DNA of 64,000 nucleotides from Fervidibacillus halotolerans (GTDB taxonomy: Bacteria; Bacillota; Bacilli; Bacillales; Caldibacillaceae). Position numbers and translations under genes: made by a program. Of the stretch, positions 46,724-56,982 are shown piece after piece (the first letter of the stretch is position 1; each line of letters starts with the position of its first letter). The stretch covers positions 372,001 to 436,000 of the forward strand of contig NZ_CP106877.1 in the NCBI RefSeq assembly GCF_026547205.1. The letters are read 5' to 3'. The notes beneath the pieces are model-generated. The model saw nothing but the letters and a program-made list of their open reading frames with translations. It had not been told where the DNA came from and did no database searches.

Positions 46724-48208
46724 CTATTTTAATGAAATCCATACGGATTTTACTTCCGTATAATTATCTAGAGCATATGATCCCATTTCTCGACCGATTC
46801 CCGATTGCTTATATCCACCAAAGGGGGCTGCTGCATCAAAGGCGTTATACGTATTGACCCATACGGTGCCAGCCTTTAGTTTCGATGCGATATAATGGGC
46901 TTTTGCCACATCCCTTGTCCAAACACCCGCTGCAAGTCCATACATACTGTTGTTGGCCCGCTCAATCAAATCATCTAAATCATCGTAAGGTAGTGCGGAA
47001 ATCACGGGACCGAAAATCTCTTCCTTCGCAATCGTCATTTCATCTCGAACATTCGCAAAAATCGTCGGTGATACGAAATACCCTTCATCGAATGGTTTAG
47101 AACCACCTGTTAACAATTCTGCTCCTTCTTCTAATCCTTTTTCAATATATCCTAACACCCGATTTTGTTGTTCTGTCGATACGAGGGGACCCATTTCCGT
47201 ATCTTTCATTATTCCTGCCCCTTGTTTAATATCCTTGGCATGGCTTACCATATCAGCAACTACGTTATCATAATGCTTTTTCTGGATAAATACACGGGAC
47301 CCGGCGGAACAGACTTGTCCTTGATTAAACATAACCCCATTTAATGCACCGGGGATTGCTTTCGACATATCTGCATCGGGCAAAATAATATTTGGTGATT
47401 TACCACCTAATTCTAACGTGACTCGTTTTAACGTTTTCGAAGCTCGATTCATAATGAGTTTCCCGACTTCCGTAGATCCAGTAAAGGCAATTTTATCAAC
47501 GAGGGGATGATCGACAATCGGTTGTCCTGCAGTCTCACCGAATCCGGGGACGATGTTAATGACTCCTTTTGGGAATCCTGCTTCTTCGATGAGCTCTGCT
47601 AGATAAAGTGCTGATAAAGGTGTTTGTTCAGCTGGTTTCAATACGACGGTACAACCGGTGGCTAAAGCAGCTCCTAATTTCCACATAGCCATAAGTAGTG
47701 GGAAATTCCACGGAATGATTTGTCCGACAACTCCGACCGGTTCGTGGCGAGTATAATTAAAAAATGGGCCGCTTACAGGAATCGTTTGACCGACAATTTT
47801 CGTACTCCAACCGGCATAATAACGCATATGTTCAATGGCAAGGGGAATATCTGCGTTCGTTGTTTCCCGAATTGGCTTCCCATTATCTAACGTTTCTAAT
47901 TCGGCCAATTCATTTTTATTCTCTTCCATTAAGTCCGCTAGTTTATACATAAGTCTGCTGCGTTTTGCTGCACTCATCTTTGACCAAGTTCCTTCATCGA
48001 AGGCTTTTCTTGCTGCTTTAACTGCTTTATCAATGTCTTCAGGTCCTGCCTCGTACACCTTTGCCAAAACTTCTCCTGTAGCCGGATTAAATGAATCAAA
48101 GGTTTTTCCGGAAACGCTTTCTACAAACTCCCCGTTAATGTACAATTTTTTTGTACCGGATAAAAATTTCTCCACTTTTTCTGAATATTGCACTGCAGTT
48201 TGGCTCAT
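46724..48208 (-). CDS. NAD-dependent aldehyde dehydrogenase
   Basis: 494 residues of the ALDH superfamily. [22 protein letters not shown] binds the cofactor, [13 protein letters not shown] is the NAD motif, [10 protein letters not shown] carries the general-base Glu, and [12 protein letters not shown] carries the catalytic Cys. It ends [27 protein letters not shown]. The substrate range is probably broad (aliphatic or betaine aldehydes), similar to B. subtilis DhaS/AldX types. ATG 48208 follows GGAGGGG. Stand-alone gene. Confidence 0.92.
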   Translation of the reverse strand: MSQTAVQYSEKVEKFLSGTKKLYINGEFVESVSGKTFDSFNPATGEVLAKVYEAGPEDIDKAVKAARKAFDEGTWSKMSAAKRSRLMYKLADLMEENKNELAELETLDNGKPIRETTNADIPLAIEHMRYYAGWSTKIVGQTIPVSGPFFNYTRHEPVGVVGQIIPWNFPLLMAMWKLGAALATGCTVVLKPAEQTPLSALYLAELIEEAGFPKGVINIVPGFGETAGQPIVDHPLVDKIAFTGSTEVGKLIMNRASKTLKRVTLELGGKSPNIILPDADMSKAIPGALNGVMFNQGQVCSAGSRVFIQKKHYDNVVADMVSHAKDIKQGAGIMKDTEMGPLVSTEQQNRVLGYIEKGLEEGAELLTGGSKPFDEGYFVSPTIFANVRDEMTIAKEEIFGPVISALPYDDLDDLIERANNSMYGLAAGVWTRDVAKAHYIASKLKAGTVWVNTYNAFDAAAPFGGYKQSGIGREMGSYALDNYTEVKSVWISLK

Positions 48209-48655
48209 CAAAACCCCTCCTTCATAATGATAACGTTTTCATCCATTATCTTAACACTCTAAAATATATCATTCAATAAAAAATATACAAATTATTCCGA
48301 TTTTTTTCGCCAATTCTCGATGTTGTATTTGGAGTTGTAAGAATCATAATCGATTGAAAGTTTGAAAACCATTTTTAATTGGATGCAGAAAAGATGTTTA
48401 TCATCGAATTACTGATCGGGAAAAGGAATCTTTTGATATGCATTCGGATTTTAATTGGAAAAAGGGCTTTCCAATCTCTCTCCGGACTACTCCTTTTGCC
48501 ATCCATTCGGATTTCAATTGACGAAATGAAACGGTTAATCATACAATATTTATAGTAAAAACTATTGGAAAGGAACAATTGGCTTCTCGTTTCAAATCGT
48601 GTTCAATCCTTTTTACATATCTGTTTTTAGGCCGATTGTTAATGGAGTGAGATGG
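48209..48655. other. Divergent intergenic region
   Basis: About 450 bases between the aldehyde dehydrogenase gene and the DCC gene. It contains a near-direct repeat of CATTCGGATTTTAATTG (48441) and CATTCGGATTTCAATTG (48504), 63 bases apart. No gene seen. Confidence 0.4.
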
Positions 48656-49030
48656 ATGCACGTATTAATATATGATGGGGAATGTAGTGTATGTAGCCGA
48701 CTGATTCGATTCATCGTCCGGTTTAATTCAAATCCGAATTTGCGGATTACAGATCTTCAAAGTGATTGGACGAAGAAGAATTGCCCTGATTGTGTTCAGT
48801 TTGATAGTGTTATATTTTTTTACAATGAAAAGCAATATTTGTATTCTGATGCAATCATTCACCTATTGGCGACAATCCATCCGTTTTTTAAACCGATGCT
48901 CGTTTGTAAAATGATTCCTGTAAAATTTAGAGATGGACTGTACAAATTTATAGCAAAAAGAAGAAAACAAATATTGAAAAATCAATGTCCAGTTATGGAT
49001 AAAAAAATGAGGGATTTGTTTTTAACTTGA
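48656..49030 (+). CDS. DCC (DUF393) family thiol-disulfide oxidoreductase-like protein
   Basis: 124 residues. The N terminus VLIYDGECSVCSRLIRFIVRFN contains the family DGxCxxC motif (thioredoxin-like fold); SDAIIHLLATIHPFF is the second family segment. The start has GGAGTGAGATGG upstream. The family is predicted to be redox-active; no substrate is known. Single gene. Confidence 0.82.
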   Translation: MHVLIYDGECSVCSRLIRFIVRFNSNPNLRITDLQSDWTKKNCPDCVQFDSVIFFYNEKQYLYSDAIIHLLATIHPFFKPMLVCKMIPVKFRDGLYKFIAKRRKQILKNQCPVMDKKMRDLFLT

Positions 49031-49516
49031 ATGATCAATGTGTAATCTATTCAGTAAACTTGCATCCAAAGGCACATTCTGAATGTTTGCATAATGAGAA
49101 AGGATTGTTAAATAAGTTTTTTAAGCAGATTGAAAAGCTCGATTTACTGATTTTAGAAAATTAGGATATTTATCTTTACACTAGCAAGGAGCAGAATTGT
49201 TTTTTCAAGTAATCAGTCTATGTTACGAACAAAAAATGAATTGTTTCGTACATAATAAAAATGCTTGTCGACACAATGTTCGGCAAGCATTAACAATTTG
49301 AAACAAACTCATTTACAACCGTACCATTCGATAAAATTACTGTTACCGAAATTTCCCTTTTAGTGGGTTGTTAAGCGGCGATTGTCTTACTACCGTCATC
49401 TTATTGGTGGTCCTCTCTCGTCTCAATTTGGGAGACAATTTTCATCCTCTGTACCGCATAAAGATGCTTTTTAGAGGAAACAAGACCATTAGCCCAGTCA
49501 GACCTAATTGTGAGTG
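49031..49516. other. Intergenic, hairpin only
   Basis: 486 bases. Apart from a hairpin at 49260-49291 I see nothing. The short frame at 49368 has no family resemblance. Confidence 0.45.
49260..49291 (+). terminator. Terminator-like hairpin
   Basis: AATGCTTG-T-CG ... CG-G-CAAGCATT, a 10-bp stem interrupted by one mismatch, flanked by an A run on the left. It may terminate the DCC transcript. Confidence 0.45.
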
Positions 49517-49971
49517 TCAAAATTCATTAGATGATGAAATGGATTCCTGTTCAATCATTTTTGTAAATGCTTCATCTGGGTTAATTGTGTTAAAAAGTTT
49601 TAACCATTCTTCAAAATCACCCTCATAGAGAACCTTACCCTTATGTAGAAAAATTAAATGCGAGTCAATATAAGATAAGTCTTGAAGTTGATGTGTTGAA
49701 ATTAAACAGACACGCTGGTTTTTAACTAATTTCTTTAATTTATTCATAATTTTTAGTCTTGATGAAGGATCAACACTACTTGTCGGTTCATCAAAGATAT
49801 ATAATTTTCTATCAATTCTACTGAGAAGGTACAATCAAATAATGTTGTTTTTCCAGCACCATTAAGCCCAACAATCACATTAAGCTTTTTCGTTTTTAAC
49901 GTAAAATGAACACCATTCAACACATAATCTTTTGCTTTTTTATACTTATATTTCAAGTTATAAACATGCAA
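49517..49971 (-). pseudogene. ABC transporter ATPase with internal deletion
   Basis: The frame from 49971 encodes an ATPase start (NLKYKYKKAKDYVLNGVHF) and Walker A GLNGAGKTT. It then jumps within a few codons, in another frame, to Walker B KLYIFDEPTSSVDPSSR and the switch STHQLQDLSYIDSHLI. The roughly 90-residue middle with Q-loop and LSGGQ signature is missing, and the frames do not join. It is non-functional. No permease gene is adjacent. Confidence 0.75.
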
Positions 49972-50339
49972 TGAAATTTCCCCCTAACGAGATGTTAACG
50001 ATAAGAGACTAAATCGTTTAATAATAAAAAGTCCACTCCTTACTCTTCATTTAGTAGCCCGTAATAAGAAATAGGTTGTTCACAGTTTTCCTTTTATGTA
50101 AATATATAACATGATATATTTTAATCTATTTTTTGATTAACACAAATAGTAAATATATTAAAATATAATATTAAAAATAAAAAGTTTAGAATATTAACCA
50201 ACACCATTTACGAATATCACCTTGTTCTAACATCTTTTTTATAATTTTTTGGATTATAGCTGGAAAATGATAACTTTTGTAGAAAAAAGAAAAAGATTAT
50301 GGTATAGTAATAAAAACTTTAATGCTTAAACGCTTTTAT
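49972..50339. other. Intergenic, AT-rich
   Basis: About 370 very AT-rich bases between the ATPase remnant and the T-box leader; no gene or hairpin recognised. The T-box promoter should lie near 50295-50330 (TATGGTATAGTAATAA region). Confidence 0.4.
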
Positions 50340-50565
50340 GTATTAAAGAAAATATTGGATGTTGGCGGAATTTCGATTAGGATTTGTGTGGGCAGCAATA
50401 AGAGACCGGATGGGGGGTGAGAATCCGGGCAGCACAAATCTGAACTACACCGCAAAAACATTTGTGAAAGAGTGGACAGCCTTTACGGTTCGTCAAATAG
50501 GGTGGTACCGCGGAGAACATCTTCGTCCCTAGCAAGTAGGATGAAGATGTTCTTTTTTTATTTTT
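50340..50565 (+). promoter_or_regulatory. T-box riboswitch, probably tyrosine-specific
   Basis: The T-box sequence AGGGTGGTACCGCGG lies at about 50499-50513. It is followed by a terminator: AGAACATCTTCGTCC pairs with GGATGAAGATGTTCT, then TTTTTTT. The stem I region has AAGAGACCGG and GGTGAGAA-type elements. The specifier position in TGAACTACACC reads TAC (50446-50448), a tyrosine codon. Uncharged tRNA would stabilise the antiterminator and turn on the NhaC-family gene 45 bases downstream. The class is certain, the amino acid is inferred. Confidence 0.88.
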
Positions 50566-50609
50566 AAGTAACATCTATCAACAGAAATAAAAAAGGGGAG
50601 AACGTTCAC

Positions 50610-51986
50610 ATGTTGCAAATTAAACCGACCTTAATACCGAAAACCTTTGAAGCTTTTTTTGTAACAGGAATCATTATTTGTTTGATTAGTTTTAGCATTA
50701 TTCAATGGAATGCGACACCCCATATTCCGATGATCGGTGCGATTGTTTTGTTATGGATATACGGTTTTATAAAAAAAGTTCCGATTGAAAAAATGGAAAG
50801 GGGGATGATCGAAGGAGCGAAGTCTGGTTTTGGGGCAATCTATCTTTTTTTTCTAATTGGAATCCTCATCGCCAGTTGGATCGTGAGCGGTACGATTCCA
50901 ACGATCATTTATACGGCCTTTCATCTCGTTACACCGAAGTTTTATTACAGCGTGGTATTTGTCATTACAGCAATCATCGGCGTTGCTATTGGAAGTTCAT
51001 TGACGACCGTGGCAAGTATTGGAATCGCCTTTATTAGTGTTTCTGAAATTTTTGGTTTATCGTTACCGATTACGGCAGGAGCAATTGTATCCGGTGCGTT
51101 TTTTGGTGATAAAATGTCTCCGTTGTCCGATACGACGAATTTAGCATCCGGAATGATGAAAGTGGATTTATTTGATCATATTCGAAATTTAAGTTGGACA
51201 ACCATTCCAGCGTTTTTCATTTCGGCTATTCTTTTCGCATTTCTTTCACCGAGTATCGTACCGTCGGATTTTGAAAATATTGATCGTATGGTCGCTGTTT
51301 TACGAGATACGGATTTGGTGCATCTATATAGTTGGCTTCCTTTATTGTTATTATTTATTTTTTCCGTAAGAAAACGGCCGGCCATTGTTTCTATTTCAGC
51401 CAGTGCGGCCAGTGGACTTGTCATTTCCTTTTTCCATTTGAACTTAAACGGGTCGGAGGTGGTTCAATTACTATTTTCTGGATACATGTCGAATACAGGA
51501 AATGTCGAACTCGATAGCATGTTATCAAGGGGAGGAATCGAAGGTATGTTTTTTACGATTTCCCTATTGATTTTAGCATTGAGTATGGGCGGGTTATTAT
51601 TTACTCTCGGAATCATTCCAAAATTATTTTCCACATTCCATGACCGATTGCATTCCTTTCGAACGGTTATTGCAGCTTCTTCCTTTACAGCGATGTTTAT
51701 TAATATTTTTGTAGGAGAACAGTATTTATCGATTTTGCTAACGGGAAAAACATATGAACAACAGTTTGAAAAGGTCGGATTGGCTAGGAAAAATCTTTCT
51801 CGTATTTTGGAAGATGCTGGTACTGTTATTAATCCTCTTGTTCCATGGAGTGTATGTGGCGTATTTATTTCTAACGTCTTACATGTTGAGGTAATCCATT
51901 ATTTACCTTTTGCCTTTTTTTGCTTATTATCACCTGTTTTAACATTGATCTTTGGTGTGAGCGGAAAAACATTGACTTTCTTATAA
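50610..51986 (+). CDS. NhaC-family transporter under T-box control (probable tyrosine transporter)
   Basis: 458 residues with about twelve helices. It is an NhaC/ArsB-superfamily antiporter-like protein: GAIYLFFLIGILIASWIVSGT, GIAIGSSLTTVASIGIAF-like repeat segments and GAFFGDKMSPLSDTTNLASG, the NhaC signature. The C-terminal half repeats the pattern (EDAGTVINPLVPWSVCG). NhaC members are annotated as Na+/H+ antiporters. T-box-controlled members (for example YheL-like) are thought to transport amino acids, and a Tyr specifier suggests tyrosine here. AAGGGGAG precedes ATG. Confidence 0.8.
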   Translation: MLQIKPTLIPKTFEAFFVTGIIICLISFSIIQWNATPHIPMIGAIVLLWIYGFIKKVPIEKMERGMIEGAKSGFGAIYLFFLIGILIASWIVSGTIPTIIYTAFHLVTPKFYYSVVFVITAIIGVAIGSSLTTVASIGIAFISVSEIFGLSLPITAGAIVSGAFFGDKMSPLSDTTNLASGMMKVDLFDHIRNLSWTTIPAFFISAILFAFLSPSIVPSDFENIDRMVAVLRDTDLVHLYSWLPLLLLFIFSVRKRPAIVSISASAASGLVISFFHLNLNGSEVVQLLFSGYMSNTGNVELDSMLSRGGIEGMFFTISLLILALSMGGLLFTLGIIPKLFSTFHDRLHSFRTVIAASSFTAMFINIFVGEQYLSILLTGKTYEQQFEKVGLARKNLSRILEDAGTVINPLVPWSVCGVFISNVLHVEVIHYLPFAFFCLLSPVLTLIFGVSGKTLTFL

Positions 51987-52155
51987 GGGAGTTAAGAAAA
52001 TGTAAATTGGAATACTCATTGGATCATTCGAGCGTTTTAGTTGATACCAAATCGGTACTAATGTTCCGAAAAGGTTTTTCATATGAAAAAATTTATGTTG
52101 TTATGTGAATTTGACATTGGGTAAGAAAGTCAAAATTAAATGATATTTTTTTATT

Positions 52156-53809
52156 GTATGAGTAAAATTATTGTAGGCAAAATTGAACCCCCACCTTTTG
52201 TGAGTGATCCATAGATCGCTCTCAAAAGGTGGGGGGAAACCAAGCGATAGCGCGGTAGGTGTGTAAGCATCATTCATGCAAATGAGGGATCCTCCTTGTT
52301 AGAATAATTGTTGAAAAAAACCCTACAGAAAGGAGAATCCCTCATGAACAAGAATACCACAAAATATCCAACCTTAAAAGAGATTGAGCTATTGGTTTGG
52401 CGACAATTGCAGGAAACGTATTCGGTGGTTATGAAACAGTTGTTAGAAGCGTTTGATCAAATCATTGCCGAAAAGCGTGATAAAAAACGATATCGAATGA
52501 TGGGAAAACGAACGTTTCACCTGGATAGTCTTTTCGGACAAATAAGCTTTAAACGGAACTATTATAAAGATCGTAAAGCGGGGAAATATGTCTTTTTATT
52601 GGATCGTTATTTAGGTTTTGAGGGAGCTGGATCTTTTAGTCCGTTAGTGGAGGAAGCAGCCATTGTGCTGGCTGTAAAAGGTCCCTCTTTTCGAAAGGCG
52701 GCTCAAACATTTGAAACCCTATTTGGATATTCAGTCATCAGTCATGAAACGATCCGTCAACACCTGTTACAAGCGGAAATTTTCCAGAAAGAAAAGGAAT
52801 CTGTACAGAGTCCCGTTCTATTTGTGGAAGTCGATGGCTTGTATACGAAAAGGCAAGGACAAGGGAAAAAGGGAAAAGAAGAAAAAATTGCCGCCGTTCA
52901 TCAAGGATGGGAAAAGAATGGGAAACGTACGCAATTAAAAAATAAGCGTCATTTTGTGCACGATGGGAAGCTTCCTTTTTGGGAAGCATTTGAGGAGTTT
53001 CTCGTGGAAAATTTTGAATACGATCCGATGGTTCATAAGCTCATTATTAATGGGGACGGGGCCAGTTGGATTACTGCTTGTCGAGCTTATTTCAAAGACC
53101 GGGCTTTCTATACCATCGATCGCTTCCATGTGGCAAAAGCGATTCGTAGCCTTTTTCGTAAGCATCCCCGGTACCGAAAAATGCGGGTGGCCCTCGCTTC
53201 CTTTGATCGTGAAACTCTTCTGACGGAATTAAATAGTGCCGTTGGAACATTGGAGGACGAAGAAAAAGAAAAAGAATTGGAAGCATTGATTCATCAATTG
53301 GAAATGTATCCAGAAGCACTCAGGGATTATCGGGAATGGCTGAGGGAGCAGGGAATCGATACAAAAGGGATGCGACTAATGGGTAGTGCGGAAGCAATGA
53401 TGCATGTTTTTGCGAATCGATTAAAAAATGGCCGAAGTTGGAGTGATGAAGGAATTAGTGCCATGATGACCGGCATGGTGGCCATTTTGGACCAATTACC
53501 TTTAAAAACGATGTTTGGTCGAGTCGAACAGTGGAATGAGGAAAAAGAAGAGAAGAAGCCAGCCCAACGGATTTTAAAAAAGGTGAAAAGTGTTGTCACG
53601 AAAGTAACGAGAGATAATATTGCGTACCTCAAAGGAAGGGCAAGTATTCCAATGTATCAAGCATTAAAAGAAATCCGCGGTATTTAAAAAAAGAGGAAAA
53701 TTCAACCAAGGAAGGACCCTAAACAGTTGAATACGCTTACATATTTTGGCCTAAAAAAACAGACAAAAACTGACCTGAAAAAAATTGCCTACAAATACTT
53801 GACTCAAAC
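52156..53809 (+). mobile_element. ISLre2-family element, copy 1
   Basis: 1654 bases. The terminal inverted repeats are GTATGAGTAAAATTATTGTAG on the left and the reverse complement of CTACAAATACTTGACTCAAAC on the right. A 9-bp target duplication TTTTTTATT flanks it (52147-52155 and 53810-53818). It is nearly identical to copy 2, and the only coding differences are silent. It sits between the NhaC gene and the AGCS promoter. A palindrome lies inside the left end (CCCCCACCTTTTGTGAG ... CTCTCAAAAGGTGGGG), which may insulate the transposase from outside transcription. Confidence 0.93.
52344..53687 (+). CDS. ISLre2-family transposase (UPF0236), copy 1
   Basis: 447 residues from ATG 52344 (AAAGGAG upstream). 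The UPF0236/ISLre2 pattern includes FGQISFKRNYYKD, RQHLLQAEIF, VDGLYTKRQGQGKKGKE (catalytic Asp), INGDGASWITACRAYF (second Asp), FYTIDRFHVAKAIRS and GSAEAMMHVFANRLKNGRSWSDEG with the Glu. The frame is intact, so it is likely active. Confidence 0.92.
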   Translation: MNKNTTKYPTLKEIELLVWRQLQETYSVVMKQLLEAFDQIIAEKRDKKRYRMMGKRTFHLDSLFGQISFKRNYYKDRKAGKYVFLLDRYLGFEGAGSFSPLVEEAAIVLAVKGPSFRKAAQTFETLFGYSVISHETIRQHLLQAEIFQKEKESVQSPVLFVEVDGLYTKRQGQGKKGKEEKIAAVHQGWEKNGKRTQLKNKRHFVHDGKLPFWEAFEEFLVENFEYDPMVHKLIINGDGASWITACRAYFKDRAFYTIDRFHVAKAIRSLFRKHPRYRKMRVALASFDRETLLTELNSAVGTLEDEEKEKELEALIHQLEMYPEALRDYREWLREQGIDTKGMRLMGSAEAMMHVFANRLKNGRSWSDEGISAMMTGMVAILDQLPLKTMFGRVEQWNEEKEEKKPAQRILKKVKSVVTKVTRDNIAYLKGRASIPMYQALKEIRGI

Positions 53810-53825
53810 TTTTTTATTTTAGTAG

Positions 53826-53854
53826 TTGTCATATAACAGTTTCTCGTTTATAAT
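53826..53854 (+). promoter_or_regulatory. Sigma-A-type promoter of the AGCS symporter gene
   Basis: TTGTCA, 17 bases, TATAAT. It begins only 8 bases after the target duplication of ISLre2 copy 1, so the insertion probably removed any upstream operator from its position. Confidence 0.65.
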
Positions 53855-53931
53855 ACGTATAATAATTTTTTCGTTAATTCGATAAAGGAAAATGGAAGTT
53901 GACAATTTTCTAAAAAAGGGGGGAGAGGATC

Positions 53932-55389
53932 TTGTTTGCCGAAATTATAAAAATTTTGAATAATATTTTATGGAGCACGCCAATGATCGTATTTAGTTTG
54001 GCAATTGGTATTATTTTTACATTTATGACGAGGTTTGTCCAAGTGCGATTAATTAAAGACATGATGGTCCAGATGGTGAAAGGAAAAAGTTCCAAATCAG
54101 GAATTTCCTCTTTCCAAGCTTTGTCCATCGCATTAAGTGGGCGAGTAGGAACGGGAAATATCGCTGGGACCGCCTCTGCCATTGCTTACGGGGGACCTGG
54201 AGCGGTGTTTTGGATGTGGACGATTGCGTTTATCGGGGCGGCTACAGCGTATGTGGAGGCGACTTTAGGGCAAATTTATAAGGTGAATCAAGACGGTCAA
54301 TATCGTGGGGGCCCGGCCTATTACGTTGAAAAGGGCTTAGGTTGGAAATGGTACGGTGTAATGTTTGCGATTGCAGCCCTTTTGGCGATGAGCTTTTTAA
54401 TGCCTGGAATTCAAGCGAATGCGATCGCATCGAGTATGGAAAATGCCTTTTCTTTAAATCCTGCGATTACAGGAGTCGTATTAGTCGTTCTTCTTGGTGC
54501 GATTATTTTTGGCGGTTTAAAACGAATCGCCCATGTGGCCCAGGCGGTCGTTCCCTTTATGGCGATCGGCTATATTCTTATGTCGCTCATCATCTTAATA
54601 ATGAACATTGGAGAAGTTCCAGCCGTATTCAAATTAATTTTTAGTAGCGCATTCGGTGTTGATCAATTTTTCGGTGGAATTCTTGGTAGTGCCATCGCAT
54701 GGGGGGTTAAACGGGGGATTTATTCAAATGAGGCAGGTCAAGGAACAGGACCTCATGCGGCATCAGCAGCTGAAGTATCTCATCCGGCAAAACAAGGATT
54801 AGTTCAAGCCTTTTCCGTATATATCGATACGATTCTCGTATGTTCCGCCACCGCCTTTATGATTTTATTCACCGGCTCCTACAATGTGTATGAAGCAGAT
54901 GAGGAAACGATTCGGGTTGCAAATATTGAAGAAACGGTGGAAGTGGGCCCTGCCTACACACAGTTAGCTGTTGATTCGGAATTGCCAGGTTTTGGATCTC
55001 CTTTCGTCGCAATTTCATTGTTCTTCTTCGCCTTTACGACGATTATGGCTTATTACTATATTGCAGAAGTAAATGTTGCCTATTTGTTTAGAGAACGGAA
55101 AAAATTTATTCCTATGTTGCTATTGAAGCTCGTATTGCTCGCTACCGTCTTTTTCGGTACGATTCGAAAATCTTCAGTGGCTTGGGCCATGGGGGATGTT
55201 GGACTTGGCTTAATGGTATGGCTCAACTTAATCGCCCTCGTTTTCCTTTACAAACCGGCCATTGCAGCATTGAAAGATTACGAACGGCAAAAGAGGGAAG
55301 GTTTGGATCCGGTTTACAACTCCATTGACATGGGTGTGAAAAATGCCGAATATTGGGAGGGCGGTTATAAAAGAGAAGAAGCGTCCTAA
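53932..55389 (+). CDS. Alanine/glycine:cation symporter (AGCS family)
   Basis: 485 residues, about eleven helices. Family signatures are GRVGTGNIAGTASAIAYGGPGAVFWMW (substrate and Na+ site), EATLGQIYKVN and GVKRGIYSNEAGQGTGPHAASAAEVSHPAKQGLVQAFSVYIDT. It imports alanine or glycine with Na+ or H+ (B. subtilis AlsT type; glutamine is also possible). TTG 53932 follows GGGGGGAGAGG. It has its own promoter right after ISLre2 copy 1. Confidence 0.9.
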   Translation: MFAEIIKILNNILWSTPMIVFSLAIGIIFTFMTRFVQVRLIKDMMVQMVKGKSSKSGISSFQALSIALSGRVGTGNIAGTASAIAYGGPGAVFWMWTIAFIGAATAYVEATLGQIYKVNQDGQYRGGPAYYVEKGLGWKWYGVMFAIAALLAMSFLMPGIQANAIASSMENAFSLNPAITGVVLVVLLGAIIFGGLKRIAHVAQAVVPFMAIGYILMSLIILIMNIGEVPAVFKLIFSSAFGVDQFFGGILGSAIAWGVKRGIYSNEAGQGTGPHAASAAEVSHPAKQGLVQAFSVYIDTILVCSATAFMILFTGSYNVYEADEETIRVANIEETVEVGPAYTQLAVDSELPGFGSPFVAISLFFFAFTTIMAYYYIAEVNVAYLFRERKKFIPMLLLKLVLLATVFFGTIRKSSVAWAMGDVGLGLMVWLNLIALVFLYKPAIAALKDYERQKREGLDPVYNSIDMGVKNAEYWEGGYKREEAS

Positions 55390-55397
55390 TTTGATCG

Positions 55398-55440
55398 AGG
55401 CTATCTAATAAGTCGACATTTTCGGCTTATAGATGGCCTT
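55398..55440. repeat. Hairpin element, copy 1
   Basis: AGGCTATCTAATAAGTCG pairs imperfectly with CGGCTTATAGATGGCCTT. A related hairpin lies at 60745 (GGGCTGTCTAATAAGTCG with CGGCTTATAGACGCCCC). It also fits as the terminator of the AGCS gene. The rest of the 335-base spacer to the next gene, apart from a promoter at 55677, is empty. Confidence 0.6.
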
Positions 55441-55676
55441 ATATTTATTACATAAAAGAATTAAGTTGGATACGCTATTTAAACAATTTCACTAACTCGA
55501 AAAGATATGAAAGGCTTTTAAGCAAACTCGATCCAAATGTGCTTATTCGAAGGAGCCATTCCCCCAAAAGAATCATTCATCGTCCATCGTAGACGAAAAA
55601 CGGTTGAAAAGATCATTCAATCTGTCCGTTCCTCCATTCGTCATGAAAGAAAAATAGTTATAAATTTGGTCAAAAA

Positions 55677-55705
55677 TTGTCAATTATGATAAAGTATTTT
55701 ATAAA
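55677..55705 (+). promoter_or_regulatory. Sigma-A-type promoter of the CNNM-family gene
   Basis: TTGTCA, 17 bases, TATAAA, 20 bases upstream of the start. Confidence 0.5.
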
Positions 55706-55725
55706 TAAGTTTTTTTGGAGTGTGA

Positions 55726-56982
55726 TTGTTTTTGGATGAGGTGCCCCTAGCGTTAATATTATTTTTAATTGTCCTTATTTTTTTATCCGCCTTCTTTTCT
55801 TCTGCGGAAACGGCTTTTTCTAGCGTGAATAAAATTCGTTTAAGAAATTACGTAAACGAAGGTAGGAGGGGAAGTAAAAAAGCACTATACATTACCGATC
55901 GCTTCGATAGTGCCTTATCTACGATTTTGATTGGAAACAATCTTGTAAATGTGGCAGCTTCTAGTATTTCCACCGCTTTAGTAACGAGCATTTTTGGAGC
56001 CAGTTATGGACTAGTGATTAGTACTTTCGGGATGACAGTCATTATTTTAATTTTCGGTGAAATTTTGCCGAAATCGATTGCCAAGGAATATGCGGAACCT
56101 TACTCGTTAAAAATATCGGGAATTTTATTTGTTTTAATAAAACTGTTAAAGCCCTTTAATTTTTTGTTTGAAAAATTAAAAAAGTTGGTCACGAACACCT
56201 TTGCGAAAGACAAACAACATGTGCCATCGGTTACCGAGGAGGAAATTAAAGTCCTTGTCGACATTAGCGAAGAAGAAGGGGTAATCGATAAGGAAGAAAA
56301 AGAGCTGATCCACCGATCGCTAGATTTCAATGATATTCGTGCAGGTGAGATTTTAACCCATCGCTTAGATATGGTTGCGGTGGAAGTAAATCAGCCGGTG
56401 GAAGAGATTAAGAACTTATTATTAGAAGAACGGTTTTCCCGAATTCCGGTTTACGAAGAAAACATCGACAATATTATCGGTTTTTTATCCGAAAGGGAGT
56501 TCTTTGCTGAATTAATAAAAAATGAACAAGTGGATATTCGAAAACTACTAAGAAAACCGTTATTTGTTGTAAAATCGATGAAGATTGCCACATTATTACC
56601 GGAGTTGCAACGAACGAAAAGCCATATGGCAATCGTTCTCGATGAGTTTGGTGGAACTGCTGGTCTCATTACGATGGAAGATATTTTAGAAGAATTGGTC
56701 GGAGAAATATGGGATGAACACGATGAAAAAACGAGCGATATGGTAAAAATCTCCGATCGTGTTTATGAATTCGATGCACAGTTTCATTTGGACGATTTTG
56801 CAAAAATTATGGGTGTGAACATTCCGAAATCAAATTACTATAACATTGGCGGTTGGGTATTTGAACAAATGGAACATATGCCGAAGCAAGGAGAAATCTT
56901 CCATTACGATAACTTAAAAGTCACCCTTTTGGAAGTGGATAAACACCGGGTGTTGAAGGTTAAGGTTGAAAAAGTTGACTAG
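55726..56982 (+). CDS. CNNM/CorC-type membrane protein with CBS domains
   Basis: 418 residues. An N-terminal four-helix DUF21 domain (FFSSAETAFSSVNKIRLR and ILIGNNLVNVAASS) precedes two CBS domains (about 190-320) and a C-terminal CorC_HlyC domain (YNIGGWVFEQMEHMPKQGE). It is named hemolysin in old databases. B. subtilis relatives (YhdP, YqhB) act in Mg2+ homeostasis. TTG 55726 is 5 bases after GGAG; TTG 55732 is an alternative. No operon partners. Confidence 0.88.
   Translation: MFLDEVPLALILFLIVLIFLSAFFSSAETAFSSVNKIRLRNYVNEGRRGSKKALYITDRFDSALSTILIGNNLVNVAASSISTALVTSIFGASYGLVISTFGMTVIILIFGEILPKSIAKEYAEPYSLKISGILFVLIKLLKPFNFLFEKLKKLVTNTFAKDKQHVPSVTEEEIKVLVDISEEEGVIDKEEKELIHRSLDFNDIRAGEILTHRLDMVAVEVNQPVEEIKNLLLEERFSRIPVYEENIDNIIGFLSEREFFAELIKNEQVDIRKLLRKPLFVVKSMKIATLLPELQRTKSHMAIVLDEFGGTAGLITMEDILEELVGEIWDEHDEKTSDMVKISDRVYEFDAQFHLDDFAKIMGVNIPKSNYYNIGGWVFEQMEHMPKQGEIFHYDNLKVTLLEVDKHRVLKVKVEKVD

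Noticed and set aside
52190..52230. Palindrome GAACCCCCACCTTTTGTGAG / CTCTCAAAAGGTGGGG as a CRISPR or independent repeat
   Set aside because: It occurs once in each ISLre2 copy at the same place and belongs to the element's left end.
53092..53632. Minus-strand frames inside the ISLre2 transposases
   Set aside because: They repeat exactly in both copies because the elements are identical, and they are antisense to the conserved transposase.
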